A stretch of 64,000 nt of DNA from Streptomyces cinnamoneus (lineage in GTDB: Bacteria; Actinomycetota; Actinomycetes; Streptomycetales; Streptomycetaceae), in NCBI RefSeq assembly GCF_002939475.1, contig NZ_PKFQ01000001.1:372001-436000 (forward strand), written 5' to 3'. The notes under the pieces were generated by a model. The model did not search any database and was not told the DNA's origin. It was given only the letters and a program-made list of their open reading frames with translations. Positions within the stretch are counted from its first letter, which is position 1; the number at the start of each line of letters is the position of its first letter. Below are positions 1 through 8,494 of this stretch, piece by piece. A program made the translations under genes and the position numbers.

Positions 1-308
1 GTACGTCACCGCCGGGTGACCGGACCGGAACGAGAGGTCTTCTCCTGCGAGCCCGTGCCGCCCCCGTGACCGCCGGCGGGGTGACCGACGGTGTCGGCTC
101 TCCCGTGGCATCCGGCGACGGCGGCCGGGCCGGGAGTGTGGGGTGGTGGTGTTCCCGGCAGGCAGCCGGGGCCTCCCTGTTTCGCCCGTGCAGGTGAAGG
201 GCCTTGTCGGCTTCGCCGGGCGCCAGGACCGCCGCGTGCGGGGGCGGCGGCCCGCCGACCGGACGCCGGCGAGGGTGGCGGCCCGGCCGGCCCGTGACCG
301 GGAGGCGG
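1..308. other. Window edge, no gene seen
   Basis: Very GC-rich sequence upstream (left) of the stop codon of the WYL regulator. Open frames exist on the plus strand, but they are arginine/glycine-rich translations without recognisable domains, and they run on antisense to the WYL gene. I see no RNA gene, repeat or convincing promoter here. Confidence 0.6.
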
Positions 309-1268
309 TCAGCCCGTGGCGCGCAGGGTGCGGCGGGCGGTGGCGCGGAGGTGTTCGAGGACGTCCGCGTCGGCGTCGAGGGTGTAGTCGGTGTCGAGGC
401 CGGCGAGGGTCTGGGCGATGCGTGGCAGCACGTCGTCCGAGGCGTCGACGCGGCAGGTGCCCTCGTCGAGGGGCTGGACGCGGGTGCCCAGGCCGCGGGT
501 GCGGGCGCGGACGTGGTCGGCGGAGGCATGGACGGTGGCGACGGCCCGATGACGGGTGGGGGCGGCCGACAGGCGGCCGGCGACGAAGGCGGCCGGGTCG
601 TCCCCCGGTACCCGGCGGCGCGGGACCCGTCGGCCGGTGGGGGTGGGCTGGGTGATCCGGTCGAGGCGGAAGAGACGCCAGTCGTCCTTGTCGGTGTCGT
701 GGGCGAGGAGGTACCACAGGCCGCCGGACACGACCAGGTGGCAGGGCTCGGCCCGGCGGGACGCGGCGGTGCCGTGGCGGGTGGTGTAGCCGAAGGTGAG
801 GACTTCGTGGTCGCGGCAGGCCACGGCGAGGGTGGCCAGGACGGCCGGGTCGGCGCGCGGGCCCCGGGGTTCCCAGGTGATGCCGGCGAGGGAGGTCTGG
901 AGGGCGGTGACCTGTCCGCGCAGGCGGCGAGGCAGGACCTGTTCGAGCTTGGCCAGGGCCCTGAGGGTGGTCTCCTCGATGCCGGTGAGGCCGCCCGCGG
1001 CCGTCCGCAGGGCGACGGCGATGGCCACGGCCTCGTCGTCGTCCACGAGGAGGGGCGGCAGATCGGCGCCGGCGGCCAGCCGGTAGCCGCCGGCGTGGCC
1101 GCGGGCGCTGTCGACGGGGTAGCCCAGTTCGCGCAGCCGGTCGATGTCGCGGCGGACGGTGCGGACGGTCACGCCGAGCCGTTCGGCCAAGTCGGAGCCG
1201 GACCATTCCCGCCGGGTCTGCAGCAGGGACAGCAGCCGCAGCATGCGGGCGGTCATGTCGCTCGTCAT
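309..1268 (-). CDS. WYL-domain helix-turn-helix regulator (YafY-like)
   Basis: Protein of 319 aa. Residues 1-60 form a DeoR/HTH_11-type winged helix (ERLGVTVRTVRRDIDRLREL), followed by a linker and a WYL domain (about 130-225, with FGYTTRHG and the degenerate WYLLAHD core), then a WCX-type C-terminal extension. WYL proteins bind small ligands or nucleic acid and act as transcription factors. The start was chosen as ATG at 1268 because the HTH begins there; upstream in-frame codons cross the divergent promoter. A second ATG lies 12 nt further in. It is divergent from the reductase at 1360 with a 91-bp gap holding a perfect inverted repeat, which suggests it controls itself and that enzyme gene. 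No Shine-Dalgarno precedes the ATG, so a leaderless transcript is possible. Confidence 0.9.
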   Translation of the reverse strand: MTSDMTARMLRLLSLLQTRREWSGSDLAERLGVTVRTVRRDIDRLRELGYPVDSARGHAGGYRLAAGADLPPLLVDDDEAVAIAVALRTAAGGLTGIEETTLRALAKLEQVLPRRLRGQVTALQTSLAGITWEPRGPRADPAVLATLAVACRDHEVLTFGYTTRHGTAASRRAEPCHLVVSGGLWYLLAHDTDKDDWRLFRLDRITQPTPTGRRVPRRRVPGDDPAAFVAGRLSAAPTRHRAVATVHASADHVRARTRGLGTRVQPLDEGTCRVDASDDVLPRIAQTLAGLDTDYTLDADADVLEHLRATARRTLRATG

Positions 1269-1291
1269 GACGTCCACTATGCACGGGTCAA

Positions 1292-1308
1292 AGGACACAG
1301 CCTGTCCT
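1292..1308. promoter_or_regulatory. Inverted repeat, likely WYL-regulator operator
   Basis: AGGACA-N5-TGTCCT is a perfect 6-bp-arm palindrome in the 91-bp gap between the divergent WYL regulator and the reductase gene. Its position suits an operator controlling both promoters. Binding by the WYL protein is an inference from adjacency. Confidence 0.6.
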
Positions 1309-1359
1309 GAAAGCCTCCTAGTGTGGATCTGTCCGCAGTAATAAAGCAGGAGGTTTCCC

Positions 1360-2079
1360 ATGAAAATCACGGTTCTTGGTACCGGTGGCGGTGGTCGCGC
1401 CCACGCCGCCAAGCTCCTTGGGCTCGGCCACGACGTCTACGTCGGCACCCGCGACCCCGAGGCCACGCTGGCCCGCACGGAGCCCGACATGATGGGCAAC
1501 CCGCCCTACGGCCGGTGGCTCGCCGACCACCCCGGCATTCAGCTGCGCACCTTCGGCGAGGCCGCGGCCGCCGCGGACTCGCTGGTCGTGGGCGGCATCG
1601 ACGGCCACAACGCCGTCGCCGCCCTGTCCTCCGTTGCCGACCAGCTCGCGGGCAAGACGCTCGTCGACTACGCCGTGCCGTACGTCTACAACCCCCAGGT
1701 CGAGCACCCCTGGCCGACCCCGTGGGGGATCATGCCGAAGCTCGACCCCTGTGACGTGGACAGTCTCGGCGAGCGGATCCAGCGCGCCCTTCCCCGGACC
1801 AAGGTCGTCAAGTCCTTCGTCACCCAGGAGCAGGAGACCGTCGTCAACCCCGCGATCGTCGGGGGCGGCGACCACACCATGTTCGTCGCCGGTGACCACG
1901 ACGACGCCAAGCGGCAGGTCACGGAGCTGCTGAAGGACTACGGCTGGACCGACGTCCTCGATCTCGGCCCCCTCGTGTGCGCCCGCGGCATGGAGATGTA
2001 CGCCCACATGCACTCGGCCATCGGGTTCGGCCTCGGCCAGCAGTTCGGCGGCCGTTTCGGCATCAAGGTCGTGCGCTGA
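1360..2079 (+). CDS. NADP/F420-type Rossmann oxidoreductase
   Basis: Protein of 239 aa. It opens with a classical dinucleotide fold (MKITVLGTGGGGRAHAAKL) followed by a basic GTRDPE segment at the end of strand 2, as in NADP-binding members of the F420-dependent NADP reductase/ketopantoate-like family. The middle (VVGGIDGHNAVAALS) and the C-terminal CARGMEMYAHMHSAIGFG helix also fit this family. The family transfers hydride between NADP(H) and F420 or a small substrate in the cytosol; the true substrate cannot be read here. The start is well supported by an AGGAGG ribosome site about 6 nt before ATG. It is divergent from a WYL regulator across an inverted repeat and is therefore probably its target. 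Confidence 0.8.
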   Translation: MKITVLGTGGGGRAHAAKLLGLGHDVYVGTRDPEATLARTEPDMMGNPPYGRWLADHPGIQLRTFGEAAAAADSLVVGGIDGHNAVAALSSVADQLAGKTLVDYAVPYVYNPQVEHPWPTPWGIMPKLDPCDVDSLGERIQRALPRTKVVKSFVTQEQETVVNPAIVGGGDHTMFVAGDHDDAKRQVTELLKDYGWTDVLDLGPLVCARGMEMYAHMHSAIGFGLGQQFGGRFGIKVVR

Positions 2080-2322
2080 GGCCGGACGGACCGCCGTCAC
2101 CGGCGCCACGGCACCGGCCAGGCGTGGCCCCCGGCACCGGGCGGCCGCTCGCGTCCCGCCCCCGCCCGTCCCGGAGCACGGGCGCCGCGCCACCGCGAAG
2201 GAACCGCCTCGCCGCGGGCGGCCCTGCCCGCCCCTCCGGTCAGCCCTTCTGCATCCACGCCCCCTGACCCCGACGCCCCCACTGGCACGCCCATCGTGGC
2301 GCCGACACACCAAGAGCCGCAC

Positions 2323-3558
2323 ATGACCGCCCTGCCCCACATCACCGCCGCCCAGCGCCGCGCCCGCCTCGTGCGGCGCCACCTCCTGGCGCCCTCCGTC
2401 CGGGAGAAGGCGCCGGAGGCGGCGGCCGACGCCCTGGTCGGCCTGCACGCCACCGATCCCGCGACCGTCTTCCTCGCCGCGGCCGCCCGGATGCACGCGC
2501 CCACCGCCGGCGCCGTCGAGGCGGCGCTCTACGGCACGCCCGCCGGGCGACCGGCCGGTGGTCAGCCGGCAGGGGCCCCCGCGCTGGCCCGCATCCGGTG
2601 CATGCGTCGCACCATGTTCGTCGTCCCGGCCCCGCTCGCCCCGGCCGTCCACGCCGCGACCGCCGGAGGCCATGCGCACCGTCACCGCACCGACGCCATG
2701 GCGAGACTGCACGACGCGCTGGGCTGGGACGCACGGCGCTACGCCGCCGTGGAGCACGCGACCCTCCAGGCGCTCACGGCACACGGCGCGGCCACCGCCG
2801 TCCAACTCGCCGCCGCCATACCGGACTTGCGCGAGCAGATCATCACCTTCCCGGGCAAGCCGTACGAGTCGCGGCAGCGCGCGAGCACCCCCGTCCTGGG
2901 CGTGCTCGCCGCCGAGGGACGCATCCGGCGTGCCCGCCCGGCCGGTTCGTGGACCTCGGCGCAGTTCCGTTGGGCGCCGGCACGCCCGCTGCCGGAGGTG
3001 CCCGTCGCCGAGGCGAAGACCGAACTGGCCCGTCGCTACGTGGCGGCGTTCGGGCCGGTCACCGTGGACGACGTGAGGTGGTGGACCGGCTGGACCCTCA
3101 CCGACACGCGCAAGGCCCTGGCCGCCACCGGCGCCCAGGCCGTCGAACTGGACGAGGGTACGGGCTACTCGCTGCCCGAGCATCTCGACGTTCCCGACGA
3201 CGCGCCGGAACCCTCCGCCGCCCTCCTCCCCGGCCTGGACCCCACGCCCATGGGCTGGCGTCACCGCGGTTGGTACCTGGACGGTGACCACACCAAGGCC
3301 CTCTTCGACCGCAACGGCAACATCGGCCCCACCATCTGGTGGAACGGCCGCATCGTCGGCGCGTGGGCGCAGCAGCCGCACGGCCACATCAACCACCACT
3401 TCCTCACCGACCCCGGCCGTGAAGGGCGCGCCGCCGTCGCGACCGAGATCGAGCGGCTGACGGCCTTCCTCGGCGGCGTCCGGGTCACCCCCTGCTACCG
3501 CACCCCTCTCGAACGCCGGCTCTCGGCCCCGCCGTCCGGGGCCCGCACGGCCGGCTGA
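2323..3558 (+). CDS. Winged-helix DNA-binding protein (HTH_42/AlkZ-YcaQ family)
   Basis: Protein of 411 aa with the layout of the winged-helix HTH_42 superfamily, which includes the DNA glycosylases AlkZ and YcaQ. Characteristic pieces are the N-terminal AQRRARLVRRHL helix, LVGLHATDPATVFLAA, the wing region with FPGKPYESRQRA, and a C-terminal beta domain (TIWWNGRIVGAWAQQPHG). In bona fide AlkZ/YcaQ glycosylases the N-terminal loop carries a Q-x-D or Q-x-Q catalytic motif; here the equivalent stretch reads LHATDP, so glycosylase activity is doubtful. The start is ATG 2323; a GTG nine codons upstream is possible but has no ribosome site. It stands alone between the reductase and a nucleotidyltransferase, and no regulator is evident. 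Confidence 0.8.
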   Translation: MTALPHITAAQRRARLVRRHLLAPSVREKAPEAAADALVGLHATDPATVFLAAAARMHAPTAGAVEAALYGTPAGRPAGGQPAGAPALARIRCMRRTMFVVPAPLAPAVHAATAGGHAHRHRTDAMARLHDALGWDARRYAAVEHATLQALTAHGAATAVQLAAAIPDLREQIITFPGKPYESRQRASTPVLGVLAAEGRIRRARPAGSWTSAQFRWAPARPLPEVPVAEAKTELARRYVAAFGPVTVDDVRWWTGWTLTDTRKALAATGAQAVELDEGTGYSLPEHLDVPDDAPEPSAALLPGLDPTPMGWRHRGWYLDGDHTKALFDRNGNIGPTIWWNGRIVGAWAQQPHGHINHHFLTDPGREGRAAVATEIERLTAFLGGVRVTPCYRTPLERRLSAPPSGARTAG

Positions 3559-3674
3559 TCACCGGTGGCCCTGGGGGCTTGGGATCGGTGAGCACTCCTG
3601 CGACCCTGGTGACCGCGCTCCGGCGTTCACGCCGGGGCGCGCACCGCCCGTTGCCCCTTCGACCGAGGATCCCC

Positions 3675-4424
3675 ATGACCGACGACCTCTTCCTCGACCA
3701 CGTCGCCGACCGGCTCGCTGCCCTGCCCGCCGTGCACGCCGTCACACTGGGTGGCTCACGGGCCCAGGGCACGCACACTCCTGACAGCGACTGGGATCTG
3801 GCCGTGTACTACCGCGGGGGCTTCGACCCGGCCGACCTGCGCGCCGTCGGCTGGGACGGGGAGGTTTCCGAGATCGGCGCCTGGGGCGGGGGCGTCTTCA
3901 ACGGCGGGGCGTGGCTCACGATCGACGGCCGGCCCGTGGACGTCCACTACCGTGACCTCGACGTCGTCGAGCACGAACTCGCCGAGGCCCGGCAGGGCCG
4001 CTTCCACTGGGAGCCCCTGATGTTCCACCTGGCGGGCATCCCCAGCTACCTGGTGGTCGCTGAACTCGCCGTCAACCAGGTGCTCCGGGGCACCCTGCCC
4101 CGTCCCGCATACCCGAGGGCACTGCGCGAAGCGGCCCCGCCGGTGTGGCGCGGGCGGGCGGCCACGACCCTCCACTACGCCAGGGGCGCCTACGTGCGGG
4201 GCGGCCAGGCCACCGAGGTCGCGGGGGCGTTGGCCACCGCCGCCGCGCAGACGGCACACGCGGTGCTGGCCGCTCGCGGCGAGTGGGTCACCAACGAGAA
4301 GCGGCTCCTGCTGCGGGCGGGCCTGCGCGGCACCGACGCCATCATGGCCGGACTGAGGCCGGAGCCCGACTCCCTGACGCAGGCGATCGCCGATGCGGAG
4401 AGGCTGTTCGAGACCGCCGTGTGA
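3675..4424 (+). CDS. Nucleotidyltransferase-domain protein
   Basis: Protein of 249 aa. Residues 20-45 contain the minimal polymerase-beta fold motif LGGSRAQGTHTPDSDWDLAV: a GS turn followed by the two metal-binding aspartates D39 and D41. A third acidic position falls near VDVHYRD (about residue 93). The remainder is helical and probably binds the acceptor. Proteins of this type transfer NMP to small molecules (for example aminoglycosides) or proteins; no acceptor can be assigned. The start ATG 3675 follows a weak CGAGGA site. The gene ends in front of a strong 12-bp-stem hairpin shared with the convergent downstream gene. Confidence 0.85.
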   Translation: MTDDLFLDHVADRLAALPAVHAVTLGGSRAQGTHTPDSDWDLAVYYRGGFDPADLRAVGWDGEVSEIGAWGGGVFNGGAWLTIDGRPVDVHYRDLDVVEHELAEARQGRFHWEPLMFHLAGIPSYLVVAELAVNQVLRGTLPRPAYPRALREAAPPVWRGRAATTLHYARGAYVRGGQATEVAGALATAAAQTAHAVLAARGEWVTNEKRLLLRAGLRGTDAIMAGLRPEPDSLTQAIADAERLFETAV

Positions 4425-4436
4425 GCACCGCACAGG

Positions 4437-4484
4437 CGCGAAGGGCGGCCCGGGGCCGCCGTCCGGCCCGGCCCGCCCTTCGCG
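4437..4484. terminator. Bidirectional hairpin between convergent genes
   Basis: A perfect 12-bp stem (CGCGAAGGGCGG paired with CCGCCCTTCGCG) encloses a GC-rich inner segment and lies exactly between two convergent stop codons. It has no T-tract, which is usual for streptomycete terminators. Confidence 0.75.
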
Positions 4485-4493
4485 TTCCCCGGG

Positions 4494-4940
4494 TCAGTCG
4501 TCGTGGACCGGGCTGGTGAACTCCAGGGTCCACGTCTCCTGGAACTCGGGCTTGGGCGGCACCACTTCGAGCTGCGCGCCGCGGTGCCCGGCGCGCAGAG
4601 CGAGCCCCTTGTCCGAGATGATCTTGACGCCGCCGATGACCCGTTCGAACGTGAACGTGGCCAGCTCGGGCCGCTGCACGCCGTTCACGTACAGCTTGTC
4701 GTCCACGATCACGAGGCCGACTTCCTCGTGCTGGGCGAGGCGGATCACGTAGGGCGAGCCGGGCACGGGCTCGGCCGGCTCGATCAGCCATTCCTGCTCG
4801 ATCGGCAGGGGGTTCAGCCGGTCGGTGATGACGGGAGCGCCGTGCTTGATGGCGTGCTCGGTGGCCGTCACCAGGGCCGACGGGCCGATGATGTGCGCGT
4901 GGATCTTGTAGATGCCGGGCTTTACCGGGATCGGAGGCAT
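4494..4940 (-). CDS. Small beta-rich protein, possible I66-type beta-trefoil inhibitor
   Basis: Protein of 148 aa with no signal peptide or membrane segment. It begins MPPIPVKPGIYKIHA and shows three similar strand-loop units (PGIYKIHA, SPYVIRLAQ and FTFERVIGG), as expected for a beta-trefoil. The pattern and the PxxEQEWLIEP segment resemble the I66/cospin-like serine protease inhibitors, otherwise best known from fungi. This is pattern recognition only; I cannot align it. The start was chosen as ATG 4940 because a GAGGGAG ribosome site lies 8 nt upstream, while the longer frame is arginine/proline-rich noise. It stands alone, convergent with the nucleotidyltransferase, preceded by about 290 bp without a gene. 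Confidence 0.55.
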   Translation of the reverse strand: MPPIPVKPGIYKIHAHIIGPSALVTATEHAIKHGAPVITDRLNPLPIEQEWLIEPAEPVPGSPYVIRLAQHEEVGLVIVDDKLYVNGVQRPELATFTFERVIGGVKIISDKGLALRAGHRGAQLEVVPPKPEFQETWTLEFTSPVHDD

Positions 4941-5233
4941 GCGGGGACTCCCTCTCTCACGGTTCACTCGGGCCGGTGGCGTGACGTCACCGGTGCACGG
5001 GACAACGATCCCTGCCCGCCCGGGCAGCGCAAAGGTCCGGATGCCGCCAAGTCGACTACGGCGCGGACTGCTCGATCGCAGTTGCGAAAGCGTCCCGGTC
5101 GGAGGCGTGTTGAGGGCCGCCGTCCCGCCGGGCACCGCCCGGCGCGGTACAGGATCCGGCCGCCCGGCCGCCCCGCCCCTCGACGGGGGCGGCCGGGAAC
5201 GCGGGAACCGGGCTTTCCGGCTCCGGGCCTCGG

Positions 5234-5785
5234 TCAGGGGCGGTGGGCCCGCCATTCGGAGGCGAGGACTCCCCAGATCTGCTTGTCATAACGGGCGCCC
5301 TCGAAGGGCCATGCCTCGCGTCGCACTCCCTCGAGCACCATGCCGAGCCGCTCGGCCACGGCGTAGCTGCGGTCGTTGTCGGCCCGGCAGTGCCATTCGG
5401 CGCGGTGCAGCCCCCGGGTGGTGAACGCCCAGTCCAGCAGGGCGCGGCACGCCTCCGTGATCAGGCCGCGGCCCTCGGCCGCGGGCTCCAGCCAGCAACC
5501 GACCTCGCACGATCCCCACGCGGCGTCGAAGTCCGTGAACATCACGCCGCCGACCAGGACGTCGTCGAGCCAGATGCCGTAGAGGCGGGCGCCGTCCGTG
5601 GCCTGGCGCTCGGCGTACCGGCGGATCGTGGCCCGCGCCCCGTCGACGTCGTCGGTGACGAACGCCGGCCCGACCCAGGGCCGGATGTGCTCGCGGGCCC
5701 GGTCCAGGTGGGCGGCGAACTCTTCGGCATGCCATGTCTCCAGCGGACGGAGGCGGGCGTCGTCCCGCAGAGGAAGGGAAAACAT
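5234..5785 (-). CDS. GNAT family N-acetyltransferase (RimJ/RimL type)
   Basis: Protein of 183 aa. The order LRPLETWHAEEFAAHL, VGCWLEPAAEGRGLITEA (acetyl-CoA pyrophosphate loop, Q/RxxGxG/A variant) and the late NDRSYAVAERLGMVLEG is the signature of RimJ/RimL-like acetyltransferases acting on N-terminal or small-molecule amines. The start ATG 5785 has GAGG 6 nt upstream; an ATG eight codons earlier would overlap the divergent promoter. It is divergent from the TetR gene at 5836 with only 50 bp between, so it is a plausible TetR target. Confidence 0.88.
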   Translation of the reverse strand: MFSLPLRDDARLRPLETWHAEEFAAHLDRAREHIRPWVGPAFVTDDVDGARATIRRYAERQATDGARLYGIWLDDVLVGGVMFTDFDAAWGSCEVGCWLEPAAEGRGLITEACRALLDWAFTTRGLHRAEWHCRADNDRSYAVAERLGMVLEGVRREAWPFEGARYDKQIWGVLASEWRAHRP

Positions 5786-5813
5786 GAAGACCTCGCATTC
5801 ACACAACAAGCGT

Positions 5814-5830
5814 TATGGTTATGTACCGTA
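5814..5830. promoter_or_regulatory. Imperfect palindrome, probable TetR operator
   Basis: TATGGT-TATGT-ACCGTA (5 of 6 arm positions match) sits in the 50-bp gap between the divergent GNAT and TetR genes, 5 bp before the TetR ATG. It probably overlaps the regulator's own -10 region. Confidence 0.5.
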
Positions 5831-5835
5831 GCAGC

Positions 5836-6456
5836 ATGCCACGCACCAAGGGAGATCACGAAGCCCGTCGCCGCGACGTCTCGGAGGCGGTCTGGCGGGT
5901 GTTGGCCGCGCACGGATTCGGCGGGCTGACCCTGCGGGCCGTCGCCACCGAGCTCGGGGCGACCACCGGCCTGCTCACCCACTACTTCCCCACCAAGCGC
6001 GACCTGGTCGCGCATGCCCTCGACCTGCTCGACACCCGCAGCGCCTCCCGCCCCCGGCGCACGGCCGGGAGGGGCCTGTCCGCCGTGAGGGCCGCCCTGC
6101 TCGACATCCTGCCGCTGACGGCCGAGGCCACCGCCAGCAACCGGATCTGGGTGTCCTCCTGGGACACCGCGCTCGCCGACCCCGGGCTGAGTGACGACTA
6201 CGCCCGCAAGTACGGGCGTAGCCGCGACAAGCTGCGCGACCTGGTCGCCGTGGCGCAGGAGCGCGGCGAACTGCCCGCCGGAGACCCGGGACGCGTCGCG
6301 GCCGGCGCCCAGTCGTTCGTCCTGGGCCTGGTCGTGCAGGCCCTTTTCGCTCCCGCGGCATTCCCGCCGGACCGCCAGGTCGAGCTTCTGGACGACTACC
6401 TGGCCGCGCTGGCCTCCCAACCCTCATCCGGTGGCGGTCACGCGACCCCGTCCTGA
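5836..6456 (+). CDS. TetR family transcriptional regulator
   Basis: Protein of 206 aa. The N-terminal HTH reads RVLAAHGFGGLTLRAVATEL followed by GATTGLLTHYFPTKRDLVAH, a textbook TetR DNA-binding domain. The helical C-terminal half resembles the BetI-like TetR_C_6 ligand domain. The start was taken at ATG 5836 because the HTH begins soon after; no ribosome site is visible and the transcript may be nearly leaderless. It is divergent from the GNAT gene over a palindrome, and is followed at 72 bp by an alpha/beta hydrolase on the same strand. It could regulate either neighbour. Confidence 0.9.
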   Translation: MPRTKGDHEARRRDVSEAVWRVLAAHGFGGLTLRAVATELGATTGLLTHYFPTKRDLVAHALDLLDTRSASRPRRTAGRGLSAVRAALLDILPLTAEATASNRIWVSSWDTALADPGLSDDYARKYGRSRDKLRDLVAVAQERGELPAGDPGRVAAGAQSFVLGLVVQALFAPAAFPPDRQVELLDDYLAALASQPSSGGGHATPS

Positions 6457-6527
6457 CAGGCTGGACCCCTCAAGATCCAGTGGGCGGCGGGAGAGTGAGC
6501 AGCCGCCACGTGCCGAAGGGAAACGTC

Positions 6528-7316
6528 GTGCCGCACGCGAAGAGTACGGATGGGGTCCGCATCGCCTACCAGCCCCGGGGGGACGGCACCCCGCTCGTCC
6601 TGCTGGCAGGCCAGGCCAACACCCACCACTGGTGGGATCACGTCCGTGACGACTTCCAAGCCGCCCACCGCACCGTCACCCTCGACTACCGGGGCACCGG
6701 CGAGAGCGACAAACCCGACGAACCGTACAGCATCGAGGGGTTCGCGCAGGACGTCGTCGCGGTGCTGGACGACCTCGGCGTCGACCGCGCCCACGTCTAC
6801 GGCACGTCCATGGGCGGACGAGTCGCCCAGCGGCTGGCCGCCCGCTACCCGCACCGGGTCCGCGCCCTGGTGCTCGGCTGTACGTCGCCGGGCGGCCGGC
6901 ACGCCGTCGAGCGCGGCGACGACGTCCGCAGGGCACTGGCCCGGCCCGGCCCCGCGGCCGGCCGGGCCCTGCGCGAACTGATGTACACGCCGGCCTGGCT
7001 CGCGACCGGCACGGGTCCCCGCAACACGCTCGGCGACCCCGCCATGCCCGCCTACGCGCGCCGCCGGCACCTGGCCGCCAGCAACGCGCACGACGCGTGG
7101 GACGTGCTGCCGGACATCTCGGCGCCCACGCTGGTGGTGCACGGCACCGACGACCTCCTCAACCCCACGGCCAACGCGCACCTCCTCGCGGACCGCATCC
7201 CGGGCGCCCGGCTGCACCTCATCCCCGGAGCACGGCACGCCTACTTCGAGGAGTTCCGCGCCACCGCGGGTCCGCTGGTGCTGGACTTCCTCGCGGAGCA
7301 CGACCACGACGGATGA
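6528..7316 (+). CDS. Alpha/beta hydrolase
   Basis: Protein of 262 aa with a complete alpha/beta hydrolase core: oxyanion strand PLVLLAGQANTHHWW, nucleophile elbow GTSMGG (Ser94), acid after strand 7 (VVHGTDDLLNP) and catalytic His in GARHAYFEE. It is a cytosolic esterase/lactonase/dehalogenase-type enzyme of unknown substrate. The start was chosen as GTG 6528 since GAAGGG lies 7 nt upstream; the longer frame adds 16 residues of no family character. Its stop overlaps the start of the next gene by 4 bp (ATGA), so the two are translationally coupled. Confidence 0.87.
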   Translation: MPHAKSTDGVRIAYQPRGDGTPLVLLAGQANTHHWWDHVRDDFQAAHRTVTLDYRGTGESDKPDEPYSIEGFAQDVVAVLDDLGVDRAHVYGTSMGGRVAQRLAARYPHRVRALVLGCTSPGGRHAVERGDDVRRALARPGPAAGRALRELMYTPAWLATGTGPRNTLGDPAMPAYARRRHLAASNAHDAWDVLPDISAPTLVVHGTDDLLNPTANAHLLADRIPGARLHLIPGARHAYFEEFRATAGPLVLDFLAEHDHDG

Positions 7317-8053
7317 GCACGCCGAACCGGACTCCCCCAGCACGTGGATCGCGCCTGGTTCACACTGGCCAGGTGATCGTTCTGCAACCCGTTCTGGAGA
7401 TCCAGTCCCGTGACGGCTTCGCTCTCTGGCCGGTGGCCGCGCTGGAGCCGTACACCTTCCTGCCGTTGAGCGGTGCTCTCAGCCAGGCGGAGGTCGGTAC
7501 GGCGGTGATGTCCATCGCCGCGTGCAACGACATGGATCCCGAGGGCGACGACGGTCCGCTGTCGCAACGGGCCACCGATCCGCTCGGGGCCTTCCTGCAC
7601 GGGCTGCTCACCATGGACCCGCTCTTCGCGTCCGGTGGCCTGCGCATGACCGACACCGCCACTGGCGTCACCCTCCTGCCGGGCTGCTGCAACGGCCTGG
7701 AAGAGCGGGGCGACTGGGGTGAAGTCCTCGACGGCGACGGCTGGGCTTCCTTCGGTCACGACCCCAGCCCCGTCGCGGAACGCCTCGGCGGCACCGTCCG
7801 GTTGACCGTGGACGCAGAGCAGGACGACAGCCCGGTGATCGAGACAACCGTCACCGGGCTGCGGCCTCTGCTTGCCGGTGTGGAACGTGACCTGACGGAC
7901 TTCCTTCGCCTGGTCGACGCTTGGGCGGCCCGGCACCTGCCCGACCACGCGGTTCCGGTCACCACCGCTCTCGTCCGCGCCCTGGCCCCGCCCGCCCCGG
8001 GTGCGGCTGACGGCTCAGCGCAGGAGCATGGAAAGGAGAAGGCGCAGACCTGA
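7313..8053 (+). CDS. Conserved-looking protein of unknown function
   Basis: Protein of 246 aa; I do not recognise the family. It has balanced composition and ordered hydrophobic segments (FALWPVAALEPYTFLPL, LGAFLHGLLTMDPLFA, RDLTDFLRLVDAW) and two adjacent cysteines (LPGCCNG), with no signal peptide or membrane helix. The last 25 residues are low-complexity. The start overlaps the hydrolase stop by 4 bp, so the pair is probably one operon. An alternative GTG start at 7373 would remove the unstructured first 20 residues. Confidence 0.7.
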   Translation: MSTPNRTPPARGSRLVHTGQVIVLQPVLEIQSRDGFALWPVAALEPYTFLPLSGALSQAEVGTAVMSIAACNDMDPEGDDGPLSQRATDPLGAFLHGLLTMDPLFASGGLRMTDTATGVTLLPGCCNGLEERGDWGEVLDGDGWASFGHDPSPVAERLGGTVRLTVDAEQDDSPVIETTVTGLRPLLAGVERDLTDFLRLVDAWAARHLPDHAVPVTTALVRALAPPAPGAADGSAQEHGKEKAQT

Positions 8054-8082
8054 CCGGCTCCGGAAGGGCGGGAGAGGCGACG

Positions 8083-8472
8083 ATGGTCACCGACAACCGG
8101 CAACTGATCACGGGGGCGTACGACGCCTTCGGAGCCGGTGACGTCCCCGCGGTGCTTCAGGCCTTCGCCGAGGACATCACCTGGCACGTTCCGGGACGCG
8201 GCCCGCTGTCCGGCGACTACCGAGGACACCAGGAACTCGTCGGATTCTTCGGACGGGTCATGGAACTGTCCGGGGGCTCGTTCCGCATCCGCGTCGACGA
8301 CGTGCTCACGGACGCGTCGCGGGTCGTGGTCCTGTGCACGGTGAGCGCGGAGCGCGACGGCCGGTCCTGGTCCTCGCCGGAAGTGCACGTATGGGAGATC
8401 GCCGACGGCAGGGCTGTCGCGTTCCGCGAGTTCCAGGGGGATCAGCAGGCAGAGGACGAGTTCTGGTCGTGA
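8083..8472 (+). CDS. SnoaL-like/NTF2-fold protein
   Basis: Protein of 129 aa with the NTF2-like cone: helix ITGAYDAFGAGDVPAVLQAF, then EDITWHVPGRGPLSGDYRGH and VVVLCTVSAERDGR and HVWEIADGRAVAFREF strands. The W-H-V-P-G and G-x-Y-R-G-H elements are typical of SnoaL_2-type small enzymes or ligand-binding proteins. No catalytic residue can be assigned. It lies 29 bp after the unknown gene and 22 bp from a convergent membrane-protein gene. Confidence 0.85.
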   Translation: MVTDNRQLITGAYDAFGAGDVPAVLQAFAEDITWHVPGRGPLSGDYRGHQELVGFFGRVMELSGGSFRIRVDDVLTDASRVVVLCTVSAERDGRSWSSPEVHVWEIADGRAVAFREFQGDQQAEDEFWS

Positions 8473-8494
8473 TCAGCAGCGGGCCTCCGCCGCG

